A stretch of 64,000 nt of DNA. Origin: Marinihelvus sp942491555 (GTDB lineage: Bacteria > Pseudomonadota > Gammaproteobacteria > Xanthomonadales > SZUA-36). A program made the position numbers and the translations under genes. Shown piece after piece: positions 54,150 through 63,499 of this stretch. The notes below the pieces were generated by a model, which ran no database searches, was not told where the DNA came from, and saw only the letters and a program-made list of their open reading frames with translations. The stretch is from positions 62,001-126,000 of the forward strand of contig CALOBN010000002.1 of the NCBI GenBank assembly GCA_942491555.1, given 5' to 3'. Numbering within the stretch: position 1 is the first letter of the stretch; every line of letters begins with the position of its first letter.

Positions 54150-54995
54150 ATGACGCTGAAAAAGCTGCTTGCTGAACCCCTGCTGCATTTTTTCCTGATC
54201 GGAGCCTTGCTGTTTGTCCTCTATGGATGGTTAAACGCGCAGGAGGCCGGTGGGCAGGAAGAAATTGTCATTACAACGTCGATGCTGGACCAGATGGAAG
54301 AGACATTTCAGCGGACCTGGCAACGACCCCCGACGGCGGAGGAGCTCGATGGCCTGATTGATGGCTGGGTGCGGGAAGAGATTCTTTACCGTCAGGGTGT
54401 GGCCGTTGGCTTTGATCAGGATGACCCGGTTATCAGACGCCGGGTTGCGCAGAAAATGACCTTCGTGGCAGATGGGCTGGCGCCTGAAACACCCACGGAT
54501 GAGCAGCTCGGTGCATGGCTCGAGAACAATGCCGAACAATACGACTTGCCCCCGCGCTTCACCTTTGAGCAGGTTTACATTAATCCGGAAAAGCATCTGG
54601 CCGACCTGGACAAGGTTCTGGCAGACACTTTTGCGGCCTTGCGTGGCCGCGCTAAAGACGATACTGAGCTGTTGGGTGACTCAATTATGCTGCCCGGCGA
54701 AGTCGCCTCTGCAGCGCCACGTGATATCGAGCGCGTCTTTGGCCTTGAATTTGCCGCAGCCATTGCGGAGCTGGAGGTCGGCAGCTGGCAAGGTCCGGTG
54801 GTGTCCGGTTATGGCCTTCATTTTGTGCGCTTGCAGGACGTCATCCCGGGCCGGGAGGCCAGGCTGGATGATGTTCGCGACGAGGTCCAGCGGGATTTTC
54901 TTGACGACCAGGCCGCACAGATAAGTGACTCCTTCTATGCGGCCATGCGTGAGCGATATACGGTTCGCGTGGCGCAGCGGGATAGCGACAGCTGA
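54150..54995 (+). CDS. PpiC-type peptidyl-prolyl isomerase
   Basis: A 281-residue protein with an N-terminal membrane anchor (PLLHFFLIGALLFVLYGWL). A SurA-like chaperone part, with ELDGLIDGWVREEILYRQGVAVG, leads to a parvulin (PpiC) domain in residues 130-250 (FTFEQVYINP then VGSWQGPVVSGYGLHFVRLQDV). It probably folds periplasmic proteins. It is directly followed by the HupE/UreJ gene, a recurring neighbour pair in marine bacteria. Confidence 0.83.
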   Translation: MTLKKLLAEPLLHFFLIGALLFVLYGWLNAQEAGGQEEIVITTSMLDQMEETFQRTWQRPPTAEELDGLIDGWVREEILYRQGVAVGFDQDDPVIRRRVAQKMTFVADGLAPETPTDEQLGAWLENNAEQYDLPPRFTFEQVYINPEKHLADLDKVLADTFAALRGRAKDDTELLGDSIMLPGEVASAAPRDIERVFGLEFAAAIAELEVGSWQGPVVSGYGLHFVRLQDVIPGREARLDDVRDEVQRDFLDDQAAQISDSFYAAMRERYTVRVAQRDSDS

Positions 54996-54996
54996 C

Positions 54997-55989
54997 ATGC
55001 GCGCTTTGCTTCGGTTTGCTGCATTAGCCTGTTTGTTGTTGGTCCCGGCGCCAGGCCCCGCAGATGTCTTTCAGCCCGCCTACCTGGAGATCCGGGAGCT
55101 GGGCGGGGATGAGTATGCCGTGCTGTGGAAAGTGCCGGCCCGCCCGGACAGCCGCCGCCTCGCAGCCTATGTGCGCCTGCCTGAAGCGACCCGCGAGCTC
55201 ACGCCGCCGACCGCCTTTATCGCACAGGGTGCCTGGGTTGAGCGCTGGACCATCCGTCATGAGGGTGGTCTGGTCGGCGAGACGATTACTATCGAAGGTT
55301 CTGCTGCCGGGGTCTCTGACATCATCGCGCGGGTTCAGCGGCTGGATGGCTCGAGCCAGGTTGAGCGCCTGCAGATTGGTTCGCCGCAGTTTATCGTGCT
55401 GCCCCCGGAAAGCACCGGCCAGGTCGCCTGGGCTTACCTGGTGCTTGGTGTAGAGCACATTCTGGCCGGAATTGACCACCTGCTGTTTATCCTGGCGCTG
55501 CTACTGGTGGTCAGGGGTGGCAAGCGCATCGTGGTCACCATCACGGCCTTCACGGTGGCGCACAGCATCACCCTGGTCGCCGCCACGCTGGGTTTCGTGC
55601 ATGTGCCGGGCCCGCCGGTGGAAGCCATCATTGCGCTGAGTATTGTGTTCGTGGCCGCGGAGGTCATACATGGTTTACAGGGCAGGCCGGGTATTACTGC
55701 ACGGGCGCCCTGGGTGGTGGCCTTCAGTTTCGGGCTGCTGCACGGACTGGGTTTTGCCGGTGCACTGGAGGAGGTGGGCTTACCGCAGACCGCGATACCC
55801 ATGGCCCTGCTGATGTTTAATGTGGGTGTCGAAGTGGGACAGCTTATTTTTGTGGCGGTGGTGCTGCTGCTTGGAAAGCTGGCCAGGAAAGCGTTTGAGA
55901 AGAGCGGGGAGTGGGCGGTACCGCTCGGTGCCTATGCCATTGGTTCGGTTGCGGCACTGTGGACGATCGAGCGGATTGCCAGTTTCTGA
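54997..55989 (+). CDS. HupE/UreJ family membrane protein
   Basis: A 330-residue protein from the ATG at 54997 (MRALLRFAALACLLLVPAPGPA signal). A 130-residue periplasmic beta domain is followed by about six membrane helices beginning at YLVLGVEHILAGIDHLLFILALLLV, the HupE/UreJ motif with H-x4-D-H. The family moves nickel or cobalt in some members; the extra periplasmic domain marks the HupE/UreJ_2 branch, whose cargo is unproven. Start just after the PpiC stop. Confidence 0.84.
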   Translation: MRALLRFAALACLLLVPAPGPADVFQPAYLEIRELGGDEYAVLWKVPARPDSRRLAAYVRLPEATRELTPPTAFIAQGAWVERWTIRHEGGLVGETITIEGSAAGVSDIIARVQRLDGSSQVERLQIGSPQFIVLPPESTGQVAWAYLVLGVEHILAGIDHLLFILALLLVVRGGKRIVVTITAFTVAHSITLVAATLGFVHVPGPPVEAIIALSIVFVAAEVIHGLQGRPGITARAPWVVAFSFGLLHGLGFAGALEEVGLPQTAIPMALLMFNVGVEVGQLIFVAVVLLLGKLARKAFEKSGEWAVPLGAYAIGSVAALWTIERIASF

Positions 55990-56016
55990 GCCCGGTGCAG
56001 GGCCATGACCTTGTGG

Positions 56017-56940
<924 letters not shown>

Positions 56941-57031
56941 GATGGTCGCCAGCAGGAAAGACCAGCAGCATAACCCCACGCGGCTTGCTCAGGCCAGCGC
57001 GGTGTAACGCTGATCCCAAATATGGCTGCCG

Positions 57032-57523
57032 TCAGTCTTTGAAGATGCACAGTTGGGTGCTTTCCTTGACCTCTTCCATAACCACATAGCTACGCGAGCC
57101 GTTGACGCCCGGCAGGGCAAGGATTTTTTCCGCGAGAAAGGCGCGATACTCCTGCATGTCACGAACCCGCGCCTTGATCAGGTAGTCGAAGTTGCCGGAT
57201 ACCAGGTGGCAGTCCAGTACTTCCGGCAATTTACGGGCCTCATTGCGGAAATCCCGAAAAACATCACGCGCGGTGTGGGTGAGGTTGATCTCCGCAAATA
57301 CCAGCAATCCGGCATCCATCATTTCCGGATCCAGCAAGGCGGTATAGCCGCGTATGTAACCATCACGCTCCAGCCGTTTGACGCGTTCCAGGCACGGGGT
57401 GGGTGTCAGGTTGACCTTGCGCGCAAGCTTCACGTTTGAAATCCGCCCGTCGCGCTGCAGTTCGTCAAGAATGCGTTTGTCCGTCCGATCAAGGTCTGAC
57501 AAGCGTTTGAGGGTTCTGGGCAT
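57032..57523 (-). CDS. Lrp/AsnC-family transcriptional regulator
   Basis: A 163-residue regulator from the ATG at 57523. Winged helix in residues 10-60 (DRTDKRILDELQRDGRISNVKLARKVNLTPTPCLERVKRLERDGYI), then the RAM ligand-binding domain to residue 155. It is divergent from the alanine dehydrogenase gene, so it most likely senses an amino acid such as alanine or beta-alanine and controls the ald-aminotransferase-mmsA genes. Confidence 0.92.
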   Translation of the reverse strand: MPRTLKRLSDLDRTDKRILDELQRDGRISNVKLARKVNLTPTPCLERVKRLERDGYIRGYTALLDPEMMDAGLLVFAEINLTHTARDVFRDFRNEARKLPEVLDCHLVSGNFDYLIKARVRDMQEYRAFLAEKILALPGVNGSRSYVVMEEVKESTQLCIFKD

Positions 57524-57580
57524 GAAGTTCTCTGCATAGTGATATTTCAGCAGAATAATCAACTGGAAAATACAAATCAA

Positions 57581-57595
57581 TGGAGAAATATGCTG
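57581..57595 (-). promoter_or_regulatory. candidate Lrp-box between the regulator and ald
   Basis: Read on the minus strand, CAGCATATTTCTCCA agrees with the E. coli Lrp consensus (YAGHAWATTWTDCTR) at 13 of 15 positions. It lies in an AT-rich 117-base divergent region. Lrp-family sites vary, so this is only a candidate. Confidence 0.4.
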
Positions 57596-57640
57596 CCATG
57601 GCGTGATTAGAATAGTCATTCAATTTACCGGAGCCCGGAT

Positions 57641-58762
57641 ATGAAGATTGGTGTGCCAACCGAAATTAAAAACCATGAGTACCGCGTTGGACTGGTACCC
57701 GGATCTGTCCGGGAGCTGACCGGTCGTGGTCACGAGGTATTCGTGCAGAGCGGTGCCGGCGCGGGCATCGGTATGACCGATGAGGACTATGAACATGCCG
57801 GTGCGCGAATCCTGCCCGATGCGCCCGCGGTCTTTGACCAGGCGGAGATGATCGTAAAAGTCAAAGAGCCGCAAGCAGTTGAGCGCGCCATGTTGCGCCA
57901 GGATCATATTCTCTACACCTATCTGCATCTGGCGCCGGATCCAGCCCAGACTGCAGATCTCGTTGAGAGTGGTGCGACCTGCATTGCCTACGAGACGGTC
58001 ACTGACGACCAGGGCCGGCTGCCATTGCTGGCGCCGATGTCTGAAGTTGCGGGCAGGTTATCCATCCAGGCCGGCGCGGCTTGCCTGGAAAAAGCGCGCG
58101 GTGGTTCCGGCGTGCTGCTGGGCGGTGTTCCCGGCGTTCAACCTGGCAAAGTGCTGGTAATTGGCGGTGGCATGGTCGGTTTTAACGCTACCCAGATGGC
58201 GGTCGGCCTTGGTGCGCGGGTTGTCGTCATGGACCGCAATGTTGATGTATTGCGTAACTTCGATGCGATTTTCGGTAGCAAGGTGGAAACAATTTACTCC
58301 AGTACTGACTCGATTGAGACTCATCTGGCGCTTGCTGATCTGATCATCGGTGGCGTGCTGATTCCCGGCGCCGCGGCACCCAAGCTGGTGCGGCGCGAGC
58401 ATCTGGGCATCATGCGATCCGGGTCCGTTCTGGTAGATGTGGCCATTGACCAGGGCGGCTGTTTCGAAACCTCCAGGGCAACCACCCACGCCGACCCGAC
58501 CTTTGTGGTGGAAGACATCGTCCACTACTGCGTTGCCAATATGCCTGGCGCAGTTCCGCGGACTTCGACGTTTGCGCTCAACAATGCGACCCTGCGACAC
58601 TGCATCGCGATTGCTGACAAAGGCGCCCGCGCAGCCATGCTGGATGACCACAACCTGCTCGCAGGGCTCAATGTCCATCGCGGCATGGTCACTTATGAGG
58701 AAGTTGCCCGTGACCTTGGTTACGATTACACCCCGGCCCGCGAAGCCCTGCAGGTCCCCTGA
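57641..58762 (+). CDS. ald: alanine dehydrogenase
   Basis: A 373-residue NAD-dependent enzyme (L-alanine to pyruvate and ammonia). MKIGVPTEIKNHEYRVGLVP and KVKEPQAVE give the substrate part; the Rossmann loop is VIGGGMVGFNATQMAVGLG; IHYCVANMPGAVPRTST is typical. It begins the run read away from the Lrp-type regulator. Its reverse direction would also fix ammonia, but its neighbours suggest it works to recycle pyruvate. Confidence 0.96.
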   Translation: MKIGVPTEIKNHEYRVGLVPGSVRELTGRGHEVFVQSGAGAGIGMTDEDYEHAGARILPDAPAVFDQAEMIVKVKEPQAVERAMLRQDHILYTYLHLAPDPAQTADLVESGATCIAYETVTDDQGRLPLLAPMSEVAGRLSIQAGAACLEKARGGSGVLLGGVPGVQPGKVLVIGGGMVGFNATQMAVGLGARVVVMDRNVDVLRNFDAIFGSKVETIYSSTDSIETHLALADLIIGGVLIPGAAAPKLVRREHLGIMRSGSVLVDVAIDQGGCFETSRATTHADPTFVVEDIVHYCVANMPGAVPRTSTFALNNATLRHCIAIADKGARAAMLDDHNLLAGLNVHRGMVTYEEVARDLGYDYTPAREALQVP

Positions 58763-58806
58763 ACTGCCAAGAACCAGGGTGATGTAACGCCCTTAAGGAG
58801 TGCGCT

Positions 58807-60123
58807 ATGAGCGCTGAAGCAAAAAACATGGATTCATTCTGGATGCCCTTCACCGGCAACCGCAGCTTCAAACAGAAGCCACGGCTGGTTGAACGGGCGG
58901 AGGGTATGTATTACTTCAAGCCCGATGGCTCAAAGGTGCTGGATCTGGTTGCCGGGCTGTGGTGCTGCAATGCGGGACATAACCATCCGCATGTAGTGGC
59001 GGCCATCCAGGCCCAGGCGGCGAAGATGGACTATGCCCCGCATTTCAACTTCGGGACCCCGGGCGCCTTTGAAGTGGCTGACATGCTGGTTGAGTTGACG
59101 CCGGACCACATGAACCATGTGTTCTTTACCAACTCGGGTTCCGAGTCCGTCGATACCGCTCTGAAAATTGCCATGGCCTACCAGCGCGAACGTGGAAAGG
59201 GCACCAAAACGCGGTTTATCGGCCGTGAGCGCGGCTATCACGGCGTTGGCTTCGGCGGGATCTCCGTTGGTGGTATGCCGCTTAACCGCATGCAATTTTC
59301 CGCGGCGATGCTCAATGGCGTGGACCACATGCCACATACCCATGACATCAGCCGGAATGCCTTTTCCCGGGGTTTGCCGCAGCACGGCGCGGAGCTGGCC
59401 GATGAGCTGGAAAACATCCTGATGCTGCATCACCCGGATAACGTCGCGGCTGTGATTGTTGAGCCGATCTCCGGTTCTGCGGGCGTACTGATACCCCCGG
59501 TGAACTATTTACGCCGCTTGCGCGAAATCTGCGATAAACACGATGTGCTGCTGATCTTTGATGAGGTCATCACCGGGTTTGGCCGGCTGGGCTCAAATTT
59601 TGCCGCGCAGGAATTCGATGTCATGCCGGACATCATCACGACCGCCAAGGGCCTCACCAGTGGTTCGGTGCCCATGGGCGCGGTATTTGTCGCCGACAAG
59701 ATCTATGACGAGTTCATGAACAAGCCCGGTGGTGCGATCGAACTGTTTCATGGCTACACCTACTCGGCTCATCCACTGGCGGTGGCGGCCTGCAAGGCGA
59801 CCCAGGAAGCCTACCAGCAGGACGGCATTTTTGACCGCGTTCGCGTTATGGCGCCGGTCTTTGAAGACGCGCTGCACTCTCTAAAGGGTGAACCCGGCGT
59901 TATCGACGTGCGCAATTACGGACTGATGGGCGCCGTGGAACTGGAGCCTGATGAAGGCGCGCCCGGTGCCCGCGCAGGGCGGGCTTTGCAGGGTGCCTTC
60001 GATGCAGACGTAATGATTCGGGTCACCGGCGATACCCTGGCGTTCAGTCCGCCCCTGATTATCGAAGAGCAGCACATTGCCCAGGGTGTTGATACGGTTC
60101 GTAAAGTACTGAGGAATATCTGA
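58807..60123 (+). CDS. omega-amino acid--pyruvate aminotransferase
   Basis: A 438-residue class III (fold I) aminotransferase. D252 in LIFDEVITGFGR and PLP-lysine K281 in TTAKGLTSGS are present. The overall sequence (GLWCCNAGHNHPHVV, GSESVDTALKIAMAY, KTRFIGRERGYHGVGFGG, ISVGGMPLNR) is close to beta-alanine:pyruvate aminotransferases. It turns beta-alanine and pyruvate into malonate semialdehyde and L-alanine. Located between ald and mmsA. Confidence 0.9.
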   Translation: MSAEAKNMDSFWMPFTGNRSFKQKPRLVERAEGMYYFKPDGSKVLDLVAGLWCCNAGHNHPHVVAAIQAQAAKMDYAPHFNFGTPGAFEVADMLVELTPDHMNHVFFTNSGSESVDTALKIAMAYQRERGKGTKTRFIGRERGYHGVGFGGISVGGMPLNRMQFSAAMLNGVDHMPHTHDISRNAFSRGLPQHGAELADELENILMLHHPDNVAAVIVEPISGSAGVLIPPVNYLRRLREICDKHDVLLIFDEVITGFGRLGSNFAAQEFDVMPDIITTAKGLTSGSVPMGAVFVADKIYDEFMNKPGGAIELFHGYTYSAHPLAVAACKATQEAYQQDGIFDRVRVMAPVFEDALHSLKGEPGVIDVRNYGLMGAVELEPDEGAPGARAGRALQGAFDADVMIRVTGDTLAFSPPLIIEEQHIAQGVDTVRKVLRNI

Positions 60124-60124
60124 C

Positions 60125-61645
60125 ATGGCCGCAGAGCGGCCCATCGATATCGAAACGCTGAACCACTATCTTGACGGTCAGCAGTTGCCAGGCCAGAGCG
60201 GGCGCTTTGCGGATATCTATGACCCGGCGACGGGCACAGTCCAGGGCCGGGTGCCGCTGGCCAGCCAGGCCGAGATCAATAACGCGGTGCAGGTCGCCGG
60301 CAAGGCGTTTGCGGAATGGTCGGGCTGGACTGCATTGCGACGCGCGCGCTGCATGTTTCGCTTCAAGGACCTGCTCGAACAACATATTGATGAGCTGGCG
60401 GCGATTCTTACCCGTGAGCATGGCAAGGTGCTGGATGATGCGCGCGGCGAGGTACAACGCGGCCTGGAAGTCGTCGAGTTTGCTTGCGGTGCGCCGCACC
60501 TGCTGAAGGGCGAATATTCCGATTCAGTCGGGCGCGGTGTGGACAGCTATTCCCTGCGCCAGCCCCTCGGTGTGGTTGCCGGTATAACCCCGTTCAATTT
60601 CCCCGTCATGGTGCCCCTGTGGATGATTCCCATGGCGCTGGTGGCTGGCAATACCTTTATTCTCAAACCCTCCGAACGTGATCCCAGTGCCGCTTTGCTG
60701 ATGGCTGATTTACTGGCTGAAGCCGGTGTGCCGGCAGGTGTGTTTAACGTTATGCACGGCGATCGGGAGGCGGTGGACGCGATCCTTGAACATCCGCAAA
60801 TCAGCGCAGTGAGTTTTGTGGGCTCAACACCCATTGCCAGGAAAATCGCTGAAGTCGGCGTGGCGCATGGCAAGCGGGTGCAGGCGCTGGGGGGTGCCAA
60901 GAACCACATGGTCGTAATGCCCGATGCGCCCGTAAAAGCCGCCGCCGATGCCTTGATGGGCTCGGCTTTCGGCGCCGCAGGAGAGCGCTGTATGGCAATT
61001 TCTGTTGCCGTGGCAGTGGGTGAGGAGGTCGGTGACCAGCTGGTTGCTGAACTGGCGCCGCGGGTGCGTGCTTTGAAAATCGGACCGGGTGATGAGCCCG
61101 GTGTGGAAATGGGTCCACTGATTACCGGCGAGCACCGCGCCAAGGTCATGGCTTATGTGGACGCCGGGGTCGAGGCCGGGGCAGAACTGCTGGTTGATGG
61201 CCGGGCCTACGCCGATCCGGAACGGCCGGATGGCTTTTTCATGGGTGGCTGTCTGTTTGACCGGGTTACCCCCGGGATGAGCATCTACCAGGAAGAAATT
61301 TTTGGCCCGGTGCTATGCGTGGTGCGTGTGGCCAGTTATGCCGAGGCCCTGGCGCTGGTTAATGCCCACGTGTTCGGCAACGGTGTGTCCATCTTTACCA
61401 GCGACGGCGGCACGGCACGTGATTTTGTGCAGCGGGTCCAGGTTGGAATGGTCGGTGTCAACGTGCCGATTCCTGTGCCGATGGCATTCCACAGTTTTGG
61501 TGGCTGGAAGCAATCCCTGTTTGGGGACCATCACATTTATGGTCCCGAAGGCATCCGCTTCTACACACGGCTGAAAACGGTCACGCAACGCTGGCACAGC
61601 GATACCGGCGGCGGCGCAGACTTTAATTTCCCGCAACTGGGCTAG
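60125..61645 (+). CDS. mmsA: CoA-acylating (methyl)malonate-semialdehyde dehydrogenase
   Basis: A 506-residue aldehyde dehydrogenase. GITPFNFPVMVPLWMIPMAL is the MmsA version of the NAD motif and the catalytic Cys is C289 in GAAGERCMAISV. It changes malonate semialdehyde to acetyl-CoA and CO2, or methylmalonate semialdehyde to propionyl-CoA. One base after the aminotransferase stop, so translationally linked. Confidence 0.94.
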   Translation: MAAERPIDIETLNHYLDGQQLPGQSGRFADIYDPATGTVQGRVPLASQAEINNAVQVAGKAFAEWSGWTALRRARCMFRFKDLLEQHIDELAAILTREHGKVLDDARGEVQRGLEVVEFACGAPHLLKGEYSDSVGRGVDSYSLRQPLGVVAGITPFNFPVMVPLWMIPMALVAGNTFILKPSERDPSAALLMADLLAEAGVPAGVFNVMHGDREAVDAILEHPQISAVSFVGSTPIARKIAEVGVAHGKRVQALGGAKNHMVVMPDAPVKAAADALMGSAFGAAGERCMAISVAVAVGEEVGDQLVAELAPRVRALKIGPGDEPGVEMGPLITGEHRAKVMAYVDAGVEAGAELLVDGRAYADPERPDGFFMGGCLFDRVTPGMSIYQEEIFGPVLCVVRVASYAEALALVNAHVFGNGVSIFTSDGGTARDFVQRVQVGMVGVNVPIPVPMAFHSFGGWKQSLFGDHHIYGPEGIRFYTRLKTVTQRWHSDTGGGADFNFPQLG

Positions 61646-61776
61646 GGCCTGTTTACACTGCGGGCAGCAGCGTAAGAAAATAGCCGGGCTGGTGTGGATT
61701 TTCACATCCGATTGCCCCACATCAGGGTTATCTTGGGCGTCTGCGGCTTTGCTGCCGCTTTTATGAGGTATCCATC

Positions 61777-62673
61777 ATGACCCGAATTCTGCTCTTCCTG
61801 GCCACCAATGCGGCCATTCTTGTACTTATCAGCATCGTTTTCCAGGTTCTGGGACTCGAGGGTGTTCTTGCCGAGAATGGCGTCGATCTGAATCTTCAGG
61901 CGCTGCTTGTGATGTCTGCGGTCATCGGCTTTGGTGGCTCGTTCATCTCGCTGGCTCTCTCGAAGTTTATGGCCAAAAAGTCCATGGGCGTGCGCGTTAT
62001 CGAACAGCCGGCCAACCAGGACGAACAATGGCTGGTGGACACCGTGGCCCGCCAGGCAGAAGCGGCCGGTATTGGCATGCCCGAGGTGGGAATATTCCCC
62101 GCAGAGCAGCCCAATGCGTTTGCGACCGGCATGCAGCGCAACAGTGCCCTGGTGGCGGTCAGCGTTGGTTTGTTGCGTCACATGTCCCGTGACGAGGTCG
62201 AGGCTGTGCTGGGGCACGAGGTGGCGCATGTGGCCAACGGCGACATGATTACCATGGGCCTCATGCAAGGTGTCGTGAATACCTTCGTGATCTTCCTGTC
62301 GCGCGTTATTGGTCACGTGGTGGACCGGGTCGTGTTCAAGACCGAGCGCGGCTATGGGCCGGCTTATTACATTATTTCTATCGTGTCGCAGATCTTCCTG
62401 TCCTTCCTGGCCAGCATGATTGTCATGTGGTTCTCGCGGCGACGGGAGTTTCGGGCCGATGCGGGCGGGGCAAAGTATGCAAGCCGGGAGAAGATGATCG
62501 CCGCATTGCGCGCCCTGCAACGCTCCAGCGAGCCGGAAGACCTGCCGGGCCAATTGGCTGCCTTTGGTATTTCCGGTGGTATGGCAGACGGCTTCAAGCG
62601 TCTGTTTACCAGCCACCCGCCGTTATCGGAGCGTATTGAGGCACTTGAGCGCGGTCGTAACAACGCGATTTAA
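61777..62673 (+). CDS. htpX: membrane protease HtpX
   Basis: A 298-residue inner-membrane zinc protease. Two N-terminal helices (TNAAILVLISIVFQVLGL; LLVMSAVIGFGGSFISLA), HEVAH at 147-151, then two further helices and Glu in RRREFRADAGGA. It removes damaged membrane proteins together with FtsH. Starts after a 131-base gap with no clear promoter seen. Confidence 0.95.
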   Translation: MTRILLFLATNAAILVLISIVFQVLGLEGVLAENGVDLNLQALLVMSAVIGFGGSFISLALSKFMAKKSMGVRVIEQPANQDEQWLVDTVARQAEAAGIGMPEVGIFPAEQPNAFATGMQRNSALVAVSVGLLRHMSRDEVEAVLGHEVAHVANGDMITMGLMQGVVNTFVIFLSRVIGHVVDRVVFKTERGYGPAYYIISIVSQIFLSFLASMIVMWFSRRREFRADAGGAKYASREKMIAALRALQRSSEPEDLPGQLAAFGISGGMADGFKRLFTSHPPLSERIEALERGRNNAI

Positions 62674-62693
62674 GCAGCAGGGTTCAGCGGGAC

Positions 62694-63251
62694 TCAGCCT
62701 TCGCGCTTGTCGCCGTGAATCCAGATGACTTCGGTTCCACCGTCCGCACGCGCCAGCACGCGGGCGGCGACAAACAGGTAGTCAGACAGGCGATTGAGGT
62801 AGCGGATGCTGATCGGGTTCACCGTCTCTTCCCTGGCCAGGGCAACCACGCAACGTTCGGCGCGGCGACAGACTGTTCGCGCGATGTGGCAACGCGCAGC
62901 GGCCTCCGAGCCTCCCGGCAGAATGAAATCTTTCAGCGGTGGCAGGTCTTCGTTGAGCACGTCAAGATCGTGCTCCAGGGCGTCTACATAGGTGTCGGGG
63001 ATCAGCGTGGTGCCCGGCATGCATAGCTCGCCGCCCAGGTCGAACAACTCGTGTTGTACGCGGTTCAGGCTGCTCTGGACAATGGGCAGCACATCGGAAG
63101 TAAGCAGCAGGCCGATGACAGAGTTGAGCTCATCAACGGTGCCGTAGCTTTCCACCCGCAGGCTGTCCTTGTTGACCCGTTCGCCGTCGCCCAGGCCAGT
63201 GGTGCCTGAGTCTCCGGTGCGGGTGTAAATTTTAGATAGTCGATTTCCCAT
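62694..63251 (-). CDS. PduO-type cob(I)alamin adenosyltransferase
   Basis: A 185-residue adenosyltransferase. The N-terminal ATP motif TRTGDSGTTGLGDG (10-23), RVESYGTVDELNSVIG and RTVCRRAERCVVALA are typical of the PduO/CobO-2 type. It makes adenosylcobalamin from cob(I)alamin and ATP. No other cobalamin gene is nearby, so it may salvage the vitamin. Convergent with htpX, divergent from gcvT. Confidence 0.93.
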   Translation of the reverse strand: MGNRLSKIYTRTGDSGTTGLGDGERVNKDSLRVESYGTVDELNSVIGLLLTSDVLPIVQSSLNRVQHELFDLGGELCMPGTTLIPDTYVDALEHDLDVLNEDLPPLKDFILPGGSEAAARCHIARTVCRRAERCVVALAREETVNPISIRYLNRLSDYLFVAARVLARADGGTEVIWIHGDKREG

Positions 63252-63402
63252 GAGCGTGATCCTAGATTCTGACTTGCAAAGCGCCCGTGAAGTCGGGAGG
63301 TGCGAGATGACGAACGATAGAGCAAGAGCGTCTCAAGTTCACCCTCGTACAGCATTTTCCAGGGCCGGGCACGTGGGCCGGCGGGCATTGAACCGGCCGG
63401 AT

Positions 63403-63430
63403 TTGAAATCATCCGAAGCGGGCGTATAGT
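63403..63430 (+). promoter_or_regulatory. sigma-70 promoter before gcvT
   Basis: TTGAAA (63403-63408), a 16-base spacer, then TATAGT (63425-63430). Both hexamers match the consensus at 5 of 6 bases. The predicted leader to the gcvT ATG is about 60 bases. No glycine riboswitch fold was recognised in that leader. Confidence 0.65.
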
Positions 63431-63499
63431 GGCGGCGATTGAAATGTCCCCTTTGAGCCAACCTTACCGTGGGGGCCTGATGAGCCCCGGAGAAAGCGC

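Noticed and set aside
63431..63499. Glycine riboswitch before gcvT
   Set aside because: The leader is too short, and I could not recognise the conserved glycine aptamer cores.
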